NCBI RefSeq assembly: GCF_032362555.1
Contig: NC_083506.1
Span: 791,501 to 855,500 of the forward strand
DNA: 64,000 nucleotides
Origin: Amyelois transitella
Taxonomy: Eukaryota > Arthropoda > Insecta > Lepidoptera > Pyralidae
Direction of reading: 5' to 3'
The position numbers and the translations under genes are program-made. The number at the start of each line of letters is the position of its first letter. The first letter of the stretch is position 1. Shown in pieces: positions 21,348 to 33,142 of this stretch. The notes below the pieces were generated by a model that saw nothing but the letters and a program-made list of their open reading frames with translations, did not search any database and was not told the origin of the DNA.

Positions 21348-24300
21348 GTTAGTTTATGCATTCAGTCAACTAAGTCAAGACATTCTCTTCAAGATTGTAT
21401 AAATGGGTCTGCTTTGCTATATTTTTTTTTGGTCAGAAGATGCGATGAAACCTTAGAGATATGGAGTAGTTTACGGTTCCTTTTTATGTATAATTATTCC
21501 CTTTAATTAAAAGATTCGAGAACAGTCACTGTCTTCTTGGAAAATCAGTGCTGAAACGTAGTAATATAAAGAGTAGAAATTACAGTGTTCAGAACACGCC
21601 GCTTTCTAGTGGTTATCCGCGTTCGGTGAATGACAGTTTCAAATTAATATAGGCTAATAAGATCTGATATTTCTAGAGTGGAAGAAGAGTTCCAACGGAA
21701 ACGTGCGAGGGAGAAGGCGAATATTAGACAGCAACTGCGTCTGGTCAGCAGCGGAGCTGCTAGCATGCCCTCGCCAACACACCATGGGAAAGTAAGTGCA
21801 TTAATTAATACATGAGTATTGAAACTAATATTTATAATGGATTGGTGTTGTTATAGAAGATTTCCAAAATATGAGCTCTGGTCACTGAGGTATCACAAAA
21901 AAAGTATTACAAACCTTAAATTAAAGTTATTTAGAATGAGAATCACTTTATTTTCTTTTAATTAGCAAAGCAATTCATATTTTTCTCTGAATTAAAGAAA
22001 ATATAATCAGCTGAATATATTTGACTACTCCTTCTCTTCCCCATGGATGTCGTAAAAGGCGACTAAGGGATAGGCTTATAAAGTTGGGATTCTTCTTTTA
22101 GGCTAGCAACCTGTCACTATTTGAATCTCAATTCTATCATCAAGTCAAAAAGCTGAACGTGGCCCTTCAGTCTTTTCAAGACTGTTGGCTCCGTCTACCC
22201 CGCAAGGGATATAGACGTGACTATATTGTATGTTATGGTATTAATTAGTAAAATTATTCTACCCGCCACCCGGATCTGATGTTGGCTAGCTAAACATTCC
22301 CACGGCATGTCAGTTCCCGCATACTATATCATTGTTGGCGAAAGTTCCAACTCCTAGATCATACGGCGCTTGTTTACAAATGAAGGTTTGAGAACGTAAT
22401 GGGGATCTTTTGAAGAAATCAGTACTTTCATTTGGATCAAAGCCATGATCCAAGATCAAGATACCACTGTTAAAGTCACAGTTCAGACAGTTAATTGACA
22501 GTACCCGGTACTTAGGAATAGGACTATTCCATTTCCCTTCCAGGGATTGCGAAAATGGCGACAAATATAATGGGCACATTTAGTGCATCCAAATATAGGT
22601 TAGGTTCCATTGCAAAGGCGAAGATCAGAGGTTTTTCGTGTTAAACCTGACTTACCTGACTTTTGGAGTTGAGGATGTAACCAAAATTAACGCCAGGAGA
22701 AGAAGAGTGCAGAAGGTGTGAGTGAAAAAGGTGCCGTGTGGTTCCCGGTGGTGCCGGGAACAACATACAAGAACAAATAGGACCACTCCATGTCTTTCTC
22801 ATGGATGTCGTAAAAGGCGACTAAGGGATAGGCTTACAAACTTGTGATTCGTTTTTAGGCGATGGGCTAGCAACCTGTCACTATTTGAATCTCAATTCTA
22901 TCATTAAGCCAAATAGCTGAACGTGGCTATTCAGTCTTTTCAAGACTGTTGGCTCTGTCCACCCCGTAAGGGATATAGACGTGACCATATGTATGTATGT
23001 AGAAGAAGAGTGCAGATGGGAGTCGTGTAAATCCAGACTTATGTATTCCTGGATGATTTCGGTTGCAGGCACGTGACGAACCAGATGGATCATGCAGGGA
23101 GTCCCCTGCCCCAGAGAGGACCAGAGAGAGGCAACGGCATAGCAACAGTGGATCGGAGATCAGCGGCAGAAGCAAGAGTACCACACCGGTTAGTTTATTG
23201 CACTAGATAGAGTTAGAGAAAGACTAGATAGGGCATAAGTCGTCGAGGTTAAACCAATGGCTATAGAATAGATAGTTGAGTAAAAGCAATACACAATACA
23301 CTCAACAATGCGGATGTTGTAAAAGGCGTCTAAGGGAATGACTTATAAACTTGGGATTCATGTTGTAGAACCTGGCAATAGTATGAGCTGGCTACCTGTC
23401 ACTATTTGAAATTCAATTCCAATCATTAAGTCGTAAAGCTAAACGTGGCTTACAAAACTGTGTACTCTGTCTACCCCGCAAGGAATACAGACGTGATTAT
23501 ATGTATTTATGTGTGTATACTTAACAATACTAAGATTTTTACTATCATCGAGTTTTACTGACATCGATAGTTCGGCAACGCTAGTGACATATACGTTTTA
23601 TCTTTTCTCTCTCTCTTACTCTAAACTTCACTTAACGACTAGAAAGAGAGAGAAACCTTTGTCAACTATTTACCCGCAAGTCCTTATCAAATTTGTTGCT
23701 AACGAGTTTTCAACATGATACGAGTACATTATGATATCATCAATGTGTGTTAATTTGATTCGTTCATACTTAGTTGCATACCTTTTTTGGATATGTAATA
23801 GCTGATATCACAGCTGGTTTTCAATACGTAAGTATTTTGAATACAAATTATGAAGCCATCACTATTATGCAAAATAAAGTACTTATAACTGTGATTATTC
23901 ATAAAAAAAAAAAAAAAAAAATTGGTTTTATTGACTCATTTCAGCAACATATTATGTACATTCATCGTTCTTATAAAAGGTGTTAATACATTTTCTAATC
24001 TGGTCCAACGCTCAGCCATCCACCATCAAACTAAGAATAAACCTGTATCTTGATTGGTAGAAGGCATCACGGAAGATCCGGTAGGATGTAATGATGTTTG
24101 TTTATTTAAGTTGAAGTAAAATGTACACTGATTTAATAATTCCCAAACTAGACGAATCTGTATTCTGGGAATTATTTTGAGTTACACAACAGTTAACTAA
24201 GGATAGAGTTTTATTAATATGAATAATTGAAGATAAACTTAAAACTATTGCAATAACGCTCTAGACCGCCTTGTGGTAACAATTTATGTACAACGATGTG

Positions 24301-27300
24301 AACATCGTATATATTAATAAGAAAAGATACGTGGACTACTTAGGTATATTAAATAAATTTCATTAATTATTGATATTATTTAGGCAATAGATTTTCCGTG
24401 TCAGAGTAATTTAATGTCAAAAGCCACTCTTTAATTTTAAATTTGACAACACGTTTTGTGCAAGGGTATATTTTTAATATTTTATTGGCCTTATTATACA
24501 AAATACAGCTAATTACTTCAAAATGCCGTGCAGCAAAAACAGTCCTATGTGGTGGTGTAGAACATACTAGGTCCCATCTACGCTTTCGGGTATGTAGTGT
24601 CGGATCATACACCAACTGTGAGTGCTTACGAAGCAGCAACATGGAGATAAATAGTTGCCTGACTGTCATGATTGATATCTCTGAAAATAGTTGTTGAGTA
24701 GGGAACCGAAAAGGCTTTTTGATCATAACCTTAAGGACCGCTCTTTGCGCTCGCTCAAGCGGTAGCAGCGTTGTTTTTACAGCTCCACCCCATACTGCGA
24801 TACAGTACGTTAAAATGGATTGGCATAGCGCAAAGTATACAACCTTAAGGGTACTTAAATCGGCAACAGAGTTTAAATTTCGGAAAACATAAATGAGTTT
24901 CCTTACTTTGTTTTTCAAAAAAGCAATATGTTGGTCCCACTTAAGATATTGATCTACAAATATTCCAAGATATTTAGCGGTTGTGGTCCTTGATATGACT
25001 GTGCATGTGCACTGGGAGTTATTATTAAATGCTCGGCATTTATGAGCTTTAAGTGAGAATTCATTATCTAAAGGTAGGGTAGAAGCATTTATAGCAAAGG
25101 TTATATAGTTGCTTTTGGCTAAGTTTAAAGTTAATAAATTTGAATCAAGCCAGGACATAACTGTGGACAGAGCTAATTCTGCATTTGAAAAGGCTTCACT
25201 CCAATCCCGACCGTTTATAACAAGTGCTGTGTCATCTGCATACTTGTAAATTTGACAATTAGGTATGCTTAGTTTACAAAGGTCGTTAATATATACTAAA
25301 AAGAGGGTGGGACCGAGAATTGAGCCCTGCGGTACGCCGAAAACTAGTTCCTGTTCATCACTTACAATATCGTCTATTTTGACACATTGTGTACGATTTA
25401 GAAGGTAATCACGAAATATGGAGAGAGGGAGGCCACGTATTCCAATGCATTCCAGTTTTGTTAAGAGAAGTGGGATGGAAACGGTGTCGAATGCTTTCGA
25501 GAGATCGAGAAACACGCTGAGACATCTTTGCTGGTTATCTAAATATTTTATGACATTATTCAGTAAGCCATGCAAAGCGTCTTCTGTACTAAGGCCTCGT
25601 CTAAAACCAAATTGGTTATGCGCAATGATGTTTTTGGATTCAAGGTAGTTGACCAGTCGTTTATTTAGAACTTTCTCTAGTATTTTGGATAGAGTAGAAA
25701 GTACAGATATAGGTCGATAGTTTGAGACATCATCTACATCCCCGGACTTAAAGACAGGAGTAACTACTGCCCTCTTAAAGGCAGCTGGAAATACTCCTGA
25801 TGATAAAGCAAGTTGGCAGATGTGTGTAACTACCGGAATAAAGATTTGACGTGAATCTTGCAGAATTCTCGCAGATATGCCATCCCAGCCAACAGAACTG
25901 TCCCTACGTAGGCTTAATAATAAAAGTTCGATCTCGCCTTCATCGACGTCTGTTAGGAAAATTGAGTCGCTCTCATATTGAGTGGTTTTAGAGGTTTTAG
26001 GTGGCTGTCTGCTGAGTATTTTGTCTGCCAAATCCTTACCGATGTTTACAAAAAATCTATTTACCTTATTAACAGAGACTCTTGGGTCTGAATGCAGTTT
26101 TAGAAGCCGTCGTGCACCGGATTTAGATTTATTAATATTTGAAATTTCTTTAATAGCCGTCCATGTATTCTTGGGATTTTTTTTCGCATCTTGTAAAATC
26201 TTTCTGTGATAATTAATTTTAGTTGTTTTAAGGAGCTTGTTAATAAAGTTTCTGTATCTCGCGTATGTCACTTTCAAAATGATGTTCTCTGGATCTCGCT
26301 TAAGTTGACTGTGCATTTTGTCACGGTTTCTTATACATCGGATCAAACCAGGCGTTACCCATGGCTTAATGTGTTTTTTACTACGTGTTATTTTAACTTT
26401 ATGAGTATTTTGTTTAACAATGTAAGAGATAGTGGAGATGAGGTAACTAACGGCAACATTTACGTCTTGTGTAGAGAATAGAGGTGTAAAGTCTAATTGA
26501 GATATTGCAGCATTTATTGCGTTATAATTTACAATTGATCGTACATATTGAGAGCTTTGGTGTTGATAATTCAACTGTGTTGACAAAATTGTAGGTAAAT
26601 GATCGGTTATTTGGGTGTCTATTACTAATGTGGAAGATGGGAGTTTACTTCTTAACATAGTGTGATCTAAACATTTTTTACCCCGGGTGATAAACGTTTG
26701 TGTGGGCAGAAGACCATGCAATGCAAGAATGTCTAAATAGTCGTCTTTATTGTCATCTATGGAATCTTTTGTTATATCTATATTTGTATCTCCTAACATG
26801 CTGAGTTTCTTAAAAGATTTTAGAGTTTGAAGCAACTCATTGAGGCTGTTTAGAAAGATATCAGCATTCAGATGTGACGGTGAGCGGTAAATAGCTATTA
26901 AAGCAAACTCCCTATCAAACTCACACACCAGGCAACCAGCGTCTTTTATGCAGCTCGGTTCATAAACTTTGCACTCAAGATGTGTTTTAATATATATGAC
27001 GATCCCGCTATTTTGGTTTTCATTATTTTTAGTTTGATATGTTTTGTATCCAACAAGATTTGGTAAAAATAGTAATAAACTAGTTACAAGCAAAATTATA
27101 CTGCAATAACCAGTTTTCTCGAAGCGGGTAATTCACCTGCCTATGGCAAAAGTATTTTCAGGTCCCAAAAAAATATTAAAGTTTTCATTACAAAAAATGT
27201 AACATACATAATCATGTCTATATCCCTTGCGGGGTAGACAGAGCCAACAGTTTTGAAAAGACTGATAGGCCACGTTCAGCTGTTTGGCTTAGTGATAGAA

Positions 27301-30300
27301 TTGAGATTCAAATAGTTACAGGTTGCTAGCCCATCGCCTAAAAGAAGAATCCCACGTTTATTTGCCAAGTATAATAAGTTTTTAACAAAAAAAAAATAAT
27401 ACACATTTTTAGTATAATTTCGCCGTTTTGCTTTTTTATGAAAACCTTAATGGTTAAATGACTTGTATCTGTCTGTATGTTTGTGATCCGCTTTCCCACC
27501 TTTTTTACCTCTACTGTGACCGGTGACCCTTATCAAGAAGGCTATTTAATTTTAAAGCAATGGATTTTACATTTTTCACTCTTAATTGAAGTCCATTTAT
27601 CCCCCCCCACAGATCCGTAGCGTAGAGCTGTCGGAGTGGCGCGAGGGGGGGCACGAGGCGCGCGTGTACCGCGACTGGGCCGCGGCCGCGGGGCCCGCGC
27701 CGGCGCACGCGCATCCCCCCGCCTGCGCGAGGATGCCCATGTCCACACATGTCGTGTATAACGGTAACGTTCTTTTCAATATTATACTTTCATAAATATA
27801 ATCACGTCTTTATCCCTTACGGGGTAGACAGAGCCAACACGAGGATAGTGAAAGGACACGTTCAGCTGTTTGGCTTAATGATATAGAATTGAGATTCAAA
27901 TAGTGACAGGTTGCTAGCCCATCGCCTAATAGAGGAATCCCAAGTGAAAAAGCCTATCCCTAAGTCGCCTCTTACTACATCCATGGGAAAGAGATGAAGT
28001 AGTCCTATGTTTTTTTCTATTGGTGCCGGGAACCACACAGCACAAAACAACAAATGATGTGGGAATTTCCAAAATTTACTTCTTTGACAAACACTATTAA
28101 AACTTTACTTACTTACTTAAAAATACAAAATACTTTTTAAGAACTTCGTGTAATTAAAAAACCACTGTTCCCACAATGATATGCTCGGTCTAAAAAGCAT
28201 GCTAAAAGAATTCAATAACAAATGTACACTTAGTGGAACGGAAACGGCTATTAGCACGTCCATAGACACGTGTGTTTCTGGCCTTGGACGTACAGACATA
28301 CATACATAATGTGACGATAAGTAGCCCAATGTCAGAGGTTTATGTTTAAAGTGAAATGTTATGGCTTTATCTATATCAAAACTAATATTATAAAGCTGAA
28401 GAGTTCGTTTGTTTGTTTGAACGCGCTAATCTCAGGAACCACTAAAAATTATTTTTGTATTGAATAGACCATTTATCGAGGAAGACTTTAGGCTATATTA
28501 TATCACGCTGCAACTTTTAGAAGCGAAGAAGTAATGGAAAATGTGAAAAAAAAACGGGGAAAATTATTATTCATCCTTGAGGGCTTCAATGATGCCCAAA
28601 ATAACTATTCCACGCGAACGAAGTCGCGGGCACAACTAGTGTTGTATACACTCGCAAAATTCTTGTTGAAATTACATTCTAACTTAATACTTACTTACTT
28701 TACTTCTTAATCATACTTACCTACCAACACTGTATGAAAATTAGTTTATCGTCGTAATTTTACAATTATCTTTAAAGGACTCTCTTTTAGGTGACGGGCT
28801 AGCAACCTGTCACTATTTGAATCTCTCTGTGGCTAAAAATGAAATGGCTGAAATAGCTCAATGTGGCTCTATCTACCCCGCAAGGGATATAGACGTGATT
28901 ATATTTATGTATGTATGTATCTTTACAGGAGTTGTTCAGTACCATGCTTAAAAGTGGTGATAAAATTGGTGGCACTTTTTTGAGACTATGGGTTCTGTCT
29001 ACTCTGTAAGGGATAAAGACGTGATAATATATATGTATGTGTATGTATGTTTGTTCTATTTTAATTTGCCGTATAGTTATCGATATTTTGAAGTAAGACT
29101 TCAAAGAATTTCAGTGGATGTTATAAAAGACAACAAAGAGAATATATATGCATTTTGACTGGCATTTAAACGCAGATGTGTTCAGATGACCCTCTTAACA
29201 TGGTCGCTGAGGCCAGACGGGAGTCGTTTCATGTAATCCGATTTTCGTCTTGTTCACGAATGGACCCTAGCCTCCACCCCAAGCCCCCAGTAAGGACATA
29301 ACCCAGACAAACGTAAGGAAGATGATCTATCAACATTTGCAATTAACCCTTCCACAGCAGCGGAGCCCGAAGCGCCATTCAGCGGCAGCCCGAGATCCGA
29401 CAATTATCGGCTAGAATTCGCGCGCGGGAGATCCCCGCGCACGCCCCGCCCCCCGCGCCTCCTCACCGCGGCGCGGTCGCCTTCTACCTCCGGGTCTGAG
29501 TTGTCTTTGAGGCAGCCAATCAAAATCAGGTATTCAATTTGAAATTTGGAATGTTCAAATTTTAATTATTCGTTTAAAAATCTATTGGGTCATCCAATCG
29601 AAGTTAGCTGTTCGATTTTCAATTTGAAATACTAGCATGAATTATAGATTAAAGTATTTATGATGCCAATATAAATGGAAACCTAATCTTTAATTATTCG
29701 CGTAACTATTTAGTACTTTTAAAGAAGATTTTAAATAAACAAGCATGAGTAACAATTTTACAAAAATAATGCATTTAACAGTTAACCCTTTATAGGCTAC
29801 TGGTGAAACAGACGCCATTTTTTTTTTAATTTATCTGCATCAATGTTAACTTATGAATGTGTATAGAAAGCGCTTTGTCATAGATGTAAAACTATAAGAA
29901 ATATATGTTAAAGCAATAGGCATGAGCTTAAACTAAGTAGATAGTGATATGGCTAACTGGCATTATTTTTCCCAAGGTGGTGATATGAAGGTCGCTATGT
30001 CTAACCCCTAATTTGCGCCAAAAAGACGGTGAGTGCTTGGAGCTTAGTGCCTTGTATATACTTACTAAGTAGTTAGTATTTTGGCTAGTTAACGAACGCA
30101 AACAAAATTTATTTAACCAGATTATGGAACGATTGATAGATACATATTTGCTTGCAATAACATTTTTTTTTAAATTATAAGACTGTAATGTTTTATTATT
30201 TATTTTAATATAACACATATGAAAAAACGCATTGGAAAGGAAAAATTATAAAGTAAATGTTTAAACAAAAAAAGTTTTAATATAAGAAATCACATAAGTG

Positions 30301-30632
30301 CATTGAATAAAACTAACTTTTAAATACTTATTTGAAAAAAGAGGAAACAATTGTTAAAATAACTTATTTAAAACTAATATTTATGTTAACCTTCTATTTC
30401 ATTGCTTTTAAATATCATTAAAGTATTTGAAAAAGGATTAAATCCATCATATAATTGTTATAATCAATTTTAAACCTTTACTTTTTTTGCTTTGTTATGT
30501 TAAGCTTGTAAAGAACTAACACCAACCTCCTGAACCCACAGAGAGACCACAACAGAAGAAGCAGAAGAGCCTGCGATAGTGCCCACGCTGCGGCCATCCG
30601 GCCCTAGTCGGTCGGCTGTTGTCACTCATTGA
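21202..30632 (+). CDS. Unrecognised Arg/Glu-rich helical protein gene, last six coding exons
   Basis: Six exons (21202-21347, 21677-21791, 23069-23188, 27613-27763, 29358-29529, 30542-30632) join in a single frame with matching phases and GT/AG borders, giving about 264 codons to TGA 30630-30632. The start lies upstream and I did not find it. The first two exons encode a charged helix (VRQLERRRLAEKLSREADLK, then RVEEEFQRKRAREKANIRQQ) likely to form a coiled coil. The rest is Ser/Pro/Arg-rich and probably disordered. Exons 4 and 5 are strikingly GC-rich against AT-rich introns. I do not recognise the family and assign no function. An AATAAA lies at 30843-30848. A CR1-type LINE sits antisense in the third visible intron. 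Confidence 0.75.
21677..21791 (+). CDS. Unrecognised gene, visible exon 2
   Basis: Follows 'tatttctag' and ends before GTAAGT. The single leading base completes an Arg codon. It encodes EEEFQRKRAREKANIRQQLR. Confidence 0.78.
22026..22236 (+). repeat. Family A repeat, head partly missing
   Basis: 'cccatggatgtcgtaaaagg' to 'gggatatagacgtgactata'. Lies in an intron of the unrecognised gene. Confidence 0.87.
22698..23016 (+). repeat. Family A repeat with 16-bp target duplication
   Basis: Perfect 16-bp direct repeats (22698-22713 and 23001-23016) bracket the copy. The head proper begins near 22731, so 17 extra bases lie between the target repeat and the usual 5' end. Confidence 0.88.
23069..23188 (+). 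CDS. Unrecognised gene, visible exon 3
   Basis: 120 bp (40 codons), phase 0 at both ends, following 'ttcggttgcag'. Arg/Ser/Glu-rich product ending SGRSKSTTP. Confidence 0.72.
23306..23515 (+). repeat. Family A repeat, diverged
   Basis: 'ggatgttgtaaaaggcgtct' to 'aatacagacgtgattatatg'. Head missing. Confidence 0.8.
23520..24289. other. Intron sequence, nothing recognised
   Basis: Contains an 18-base A run near 23903. I see no exon or RNA gene. Confidence 0.4.
24290..27130 (-). mobile_element. CR1/jockey-superfamily LINE, 5'-truncated
   Basis: A minus-strand non-LTR retrotransposon whose single long ORF (24376-27093) is open. Its left limit is set only by the end of recognisable 3' UTR. The right limit is where the endonuclease frame is lost upstream, at a TGA near 27136. 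It lies antisense in an intron of the unrecognised gene. Confidence 0.88.
24376..27093 (-). CDS. LINE ORF2-type endonuclease/reverse transcriptase (partial N-terminus)
   Basis: About 905 residues. The N-terminal part is a truncated APE-like endonuclease: NSGIVIYIKTHLE, LIAIYRSPS, LGDTNIDI and the terminal TDHLPTIL motif are present, but the first strand and its catalytic residues are absent. The reverse transcriptase follows with SNYRPISVLSTLSKILEK, FLDLSKAFDTV, VPQGSILGPTLF and the catalytic YADDTALV, then a C-terminal thumb/connection region. The motif set fits the CR1/jockey superfamily, perhaps near Daphne-like elements. The reverse transcriptase looks intact, but missing endonuclease sequence and promoter make it unable to move by itself. 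Confidence 0.88.
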   Translation of the reverse strand: MLVTSLLLFLPNLVGYKTYQTKNNENQNSGIVIYIKTHLECKVYEPSCIKDAGCLVCEFDREFALIAIYRSPSHLNADIFLNSLNELLQTLKSFKKLSMLGDTNIDITKDSIDDNKDDYLDILALHGLLPTQTFITRGKKCLDHTMLRSKLPSSTLVIDTQITDHLPTILSTQLNYQHQSSQYVRSIVNYNAINAAISQLDFTPLFSTQDVNVAVSYLISTISYIVKQNTHKVKITRSKKHIKPWVTPGLIRCIRNRDKMHSQLKRDPENIILKVTYARYRNFINKLLKTTKINYHRKILQDAKKNPKNTWTAIKEISNINKSKSGARRLLKLHSDPRVSVNKVNRFFVNIGKDLADKILSRQPPKTSKTTQYESDSIFLTDVDEGEIELLLLSLRRDSSVGWDGISARILQDSRQIFIPVVTHICQLALSSGVFPAAFKRAVVTPVFKSGDVDDVSNYRPISVLSTLSKILEKVLNKRLVNYLESKNIIAHNQFGFRRGLSTEDALHGLLNNVIKYLDNQQRCLSVFLDLSKAFDTVSIPLLLTKLECIGIRGLPLSIFRDYLLNRTQCVKIDDIVSDEQELVFGVPQGSILGPTLFLVYINDLCKLSIPNCQIYKYADDTALVINGRDWSEAFSNAELALSTVMSWLDSNLLTLNLAKSNYITFAINASTLPLDNEFSLKAHKCRAFNNNSQCTCTVISRTTTAKYLGIFVDQYLKWDQHIAFLKNKVRKLIYVFRNLNSVADLSTLKVVYFALCQSILTYCIAVWGGAVKTTLLPLERAQRAVLKVMIKKPFRFPTQQLFSEISIMTVRQLFISMLLLRKHSQLVYDPTLHTRKRRWDLVCSTPPHRTVFAARHFEVISCILYNKANKILKIYPCTKRVVKFKIKEWLLTLNYSDTENLLPK
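27202..27358 (-). repeat. Family A repeat, 5' part missing
   Basis: 'aatcatgtctatatcccttg' to 'aagaatcccacgtttatttg'. Confidence 0.85.
27613..27763 (+). CDS. Unrecognised gene, visible exon 4
   Basis: Follows 'tccccccccacag' and ends before GTAACG. It is extremely GC-rich, with alternating Ala/Pro/His codons (AAAAGPAPAHAHPP). Confidence 0.7.
27793..28044 (-). repeat. Family A repeat, full length
   Basis: 'atcacgtctttatcccttac' to 'ggtgccgggaaccacacagc'. It begins about 30 bp after an exon of the unrecognised gene. Confidence 0.88.
28370..28639 (+). mobile_element. Helitron-like repeat (family C), full length
   Basis: Starts TCTATATC after an A and ends CTAG before a T, with a GC-rich segment 'gcgaacgaagtcgcgggcac' just inside the end. 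This is the usual layout of small lepidopteran Helitrons. The ~25 bp upstream of the TC end are shared with the copy at 10323. Confidence 0.68.
28785..28920 (+). repeat. Family A repeat, 5'-truncated
   Basis: 'taggtgacgggctagcaacc' to 'gggatatagacgtgattata'. Confidence 0.8.
28975..29052 (+). repeat. Family A tail fragment
   Basis: 'gggttctgtctactctgtaa' then 'agacgtgataatatatatgt'. Confidence 0.7.
29358..29529 (+). CDS. Unrecognised gene, visible exon 5
   Basis: Follows 'cccttccacag' and ends before GTATTC. GC-rich, encoding SDNYRLEFARGRSPRTPRPP and a Ser-rich end. Confidence 0.72.
30542..30632 (+). CDS. Unrecognised gene, terminal coding exon
   Basis: Follows 'gaacccacag'. It encodes an acidic then Ser/Arg-rich tail ending SRSAVVTH before TGA. 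Confidence 0.75.
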
Positions 30633-32876
30633 CAGCTGTCAAAAGAAGATATAATCTATGTATGAGACATTTTCGAAAAATGTCTATAAAATATGAGAAC
30701 GAATGTCCAAATTGATGTTGTTACTTTACACACACACAAATTTAAATCCAAATTTTCAAAGCATTTTTTGAACGTGAATCGTCTAAACTATATTATGTAA
30801 GAGTTTACATGACGTTTCTAAATAGTAAAAAGTTATTATTAAAATAAACTATGGTTTTCGAAGTGAAATATTCGTTTAGACATGACTTGATAGTTTAATT
30901 GTATTTGTAAAAGGCAACAGTAACACGAGCCTCTTTCAGTCTTGAGCCTCTCACAAAAAGCTCTGCAATATTGGAAGGGGAGACTTGTCACGCAAGTCGA
31001 TTTGGGTCAAATGGACCGCTGACCGTAATTATATTAGGCACATAGTACCAATTTATAACTGTAACTTTGTATATTTTATATTGGATGCCGTTGTTATTTA
31101 TAATGTCAATTGCATGATAGAAAGTAGATTATAGATATAATATACGTGCGATTGGTTTCTCTTTGATTAATGGATTGGCAATCTAGTCTTAATTGGACTT
31201 TATATTAATCAATCAAATTTCAAAATTACATAGTCTTGAGTCCTGATTGACATTTAATAGACCTACTGTGGAATTTGAAAGTTTTAAATCAATTCCAGAC
31301 TGAAATTTTCAGAATTAACATGTACGAGAGCTAAGATGCGGAGTAAGTGTACCATATTTTGTTGAATTAATTACTTCATTTAATATTTATAACATTTAGA
31401 ATTTCCAAAAAGTGAAGCTTCAGATAAATGTGTAATGTTTTGGTTTGTAAGTAATTTTTTTTTCTAAGGAATAAAAACAGTTATCCTTTAAGTTAATATC
31501 CTTATTTACTCCGAAAAGGGCTTTATAAACCTTGCTTATATTTAAGTGTATTTGGTTAATTAGTACATATTTAAGATTTGAGTGTAAAGAGTGGTAGCGA
31601 TCACAAACAATGCAATAACTTTTGTCTTCCATTGTATAATTTCCACTGAAGCTTTAATATAGATTAATTTAGACTATAATACATCAAAACAAGGTGCTAA
31701 TTATAATGATAATCTTCAAACATAACGAATTTTAAATAGTATTAATTTTTGTTTTACTTTAAAAAATAATGAATGTAAAAACAATTGCAATTATTAGAAA
31801 CTTGAAAACGTAATCAATGTGAAATATTTAGAAAAATTATGAATTTTAATTTTATACATAATAATATTATAAAAAATTTGCCATGATTCGAAAAATCAAA
31901 TGAATTAAGCGTATTGTTCAATATACCTCGATATAAATAATCGAATTCATATACATGTCATCAAAGAAATAAATCGATCATCTTAATAATGAATAAAGAC
32001 TTATTAGAAACATTAAGTACCCTGGTCAGAGCTAAGGGATTGTCGTTGGCTTTTACAGCGACATTCCCCCCCCCCCCCCCCCCCCCCCTCCTTTACAACC
32101 TTTTAGAAGCCATCAATCATAGAAACTATAGCGGGGTAGGAGCGACCGGGCGCGGCATTATATGGGTTAACGGCATAACCACGCTAACAAAGTCATCTAC
32201 CTATTGCTAAATATCGATTTTTCTGATTATGCAAGTTTAATCATAATATTTTTTTACGATTATGAAATATTGTACTCAAATAATTATTGACTTTTAACAT
32301 TGATCAAGTTTCAAGGAAAAATGTTTTGTTTTTCAAAGACTTGAAATTATATCCCATCTGAATGCATTTACTCAATGAAATACACATTTTAAAAATCCCA
32401 AATGTATAGAACATTACATAGGTGTGCAATAAAAATAAAATACATATACCGATAATACATACCTACTTATAACTAAATATTACAATTATGCTCAATGTAA
32501 ACTGTATATAGTACTTAACGTAAATATCTTAATAACTTAACAGGTAATATATTTACTCAAATTATATATTCTTTTTTTTATTGTTGTATATAAATGGTGC
32601 ATGTATATAATGATAGAATTAATGAAACATTGTATTCGACAATAATAAACGTCTTTACCTATTTTGTTCGTATTTTTTTGTCAGTTACCTATGAATGTAA
32701 AAACTAAAATTACTATGAAGATAAATTTAATTTTTCACGGTATTATGTACAAATGACTTTTTACGATAAAACTTAATTTTTTTATATATGAAATCACATA
32801 TTTAAAAACGAGACGACTACTATCATACTACGCGGACATTTTGAAATAAAAAAAAAAGTTAAATTGTAGATATTGG
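30633..32876. other. 3' UTR then AT-rich intergenic DNA
   Basis: The first ~220 bp are the likely 3' UTR of the preceding gene (AATAAA at 30843-30848). The rest is AT-rich. Its only notable feature is a 23-base C run at 32066-32088. A plus ORF at 31989-32210 spans that run and is not credible as a gene. Confidence 0.5.
32066..32088 (+). repeat. Homopolymer (C)23
   Basis: Twenty-three consecutive C bases in an otherwise AT-rich region. The length is likely to be unreliable in sequencing. Confidence 0.9.
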
Positions 32877-33142
32877 TGCCGTGTGGTTCCCAGCACTATA
32901 GAAATAAGAATAAAAAAGAATAGGACCACTCCATCTCTTTCCCATGGATGTCGTTAAAGGGATAGGCTTACAAACTTGGGATTCTTTTGTAGGCGATGGG
33001 CTAGCAACCTGTCACTATTTGAATCTCAATTCTGTCATTAAGCCAAATAGCTGAACGTGGCCATTCAGTATTTTCAAGACTGTTGGCTCTGTCTACCCCG
33101 CAAGGGATATAGACGTGACCATATGTATGTGTATGTATGTTT
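32877..33142 (+). repeat. Family A repeat, full length
   Basis: 'ggtgccgtgtggttcccagc' to 'gacgtgaccatatgtatgtg'. It has a small internal deletion after 'gatgtcgttaaagg'. Confidence 0.9.

Noticed and set aside
31989..32210. Poly-Pro ORF
   Set aside because: The Pro run comes from a (C)23 homopolymer, and the rest has no coding character or splice context.
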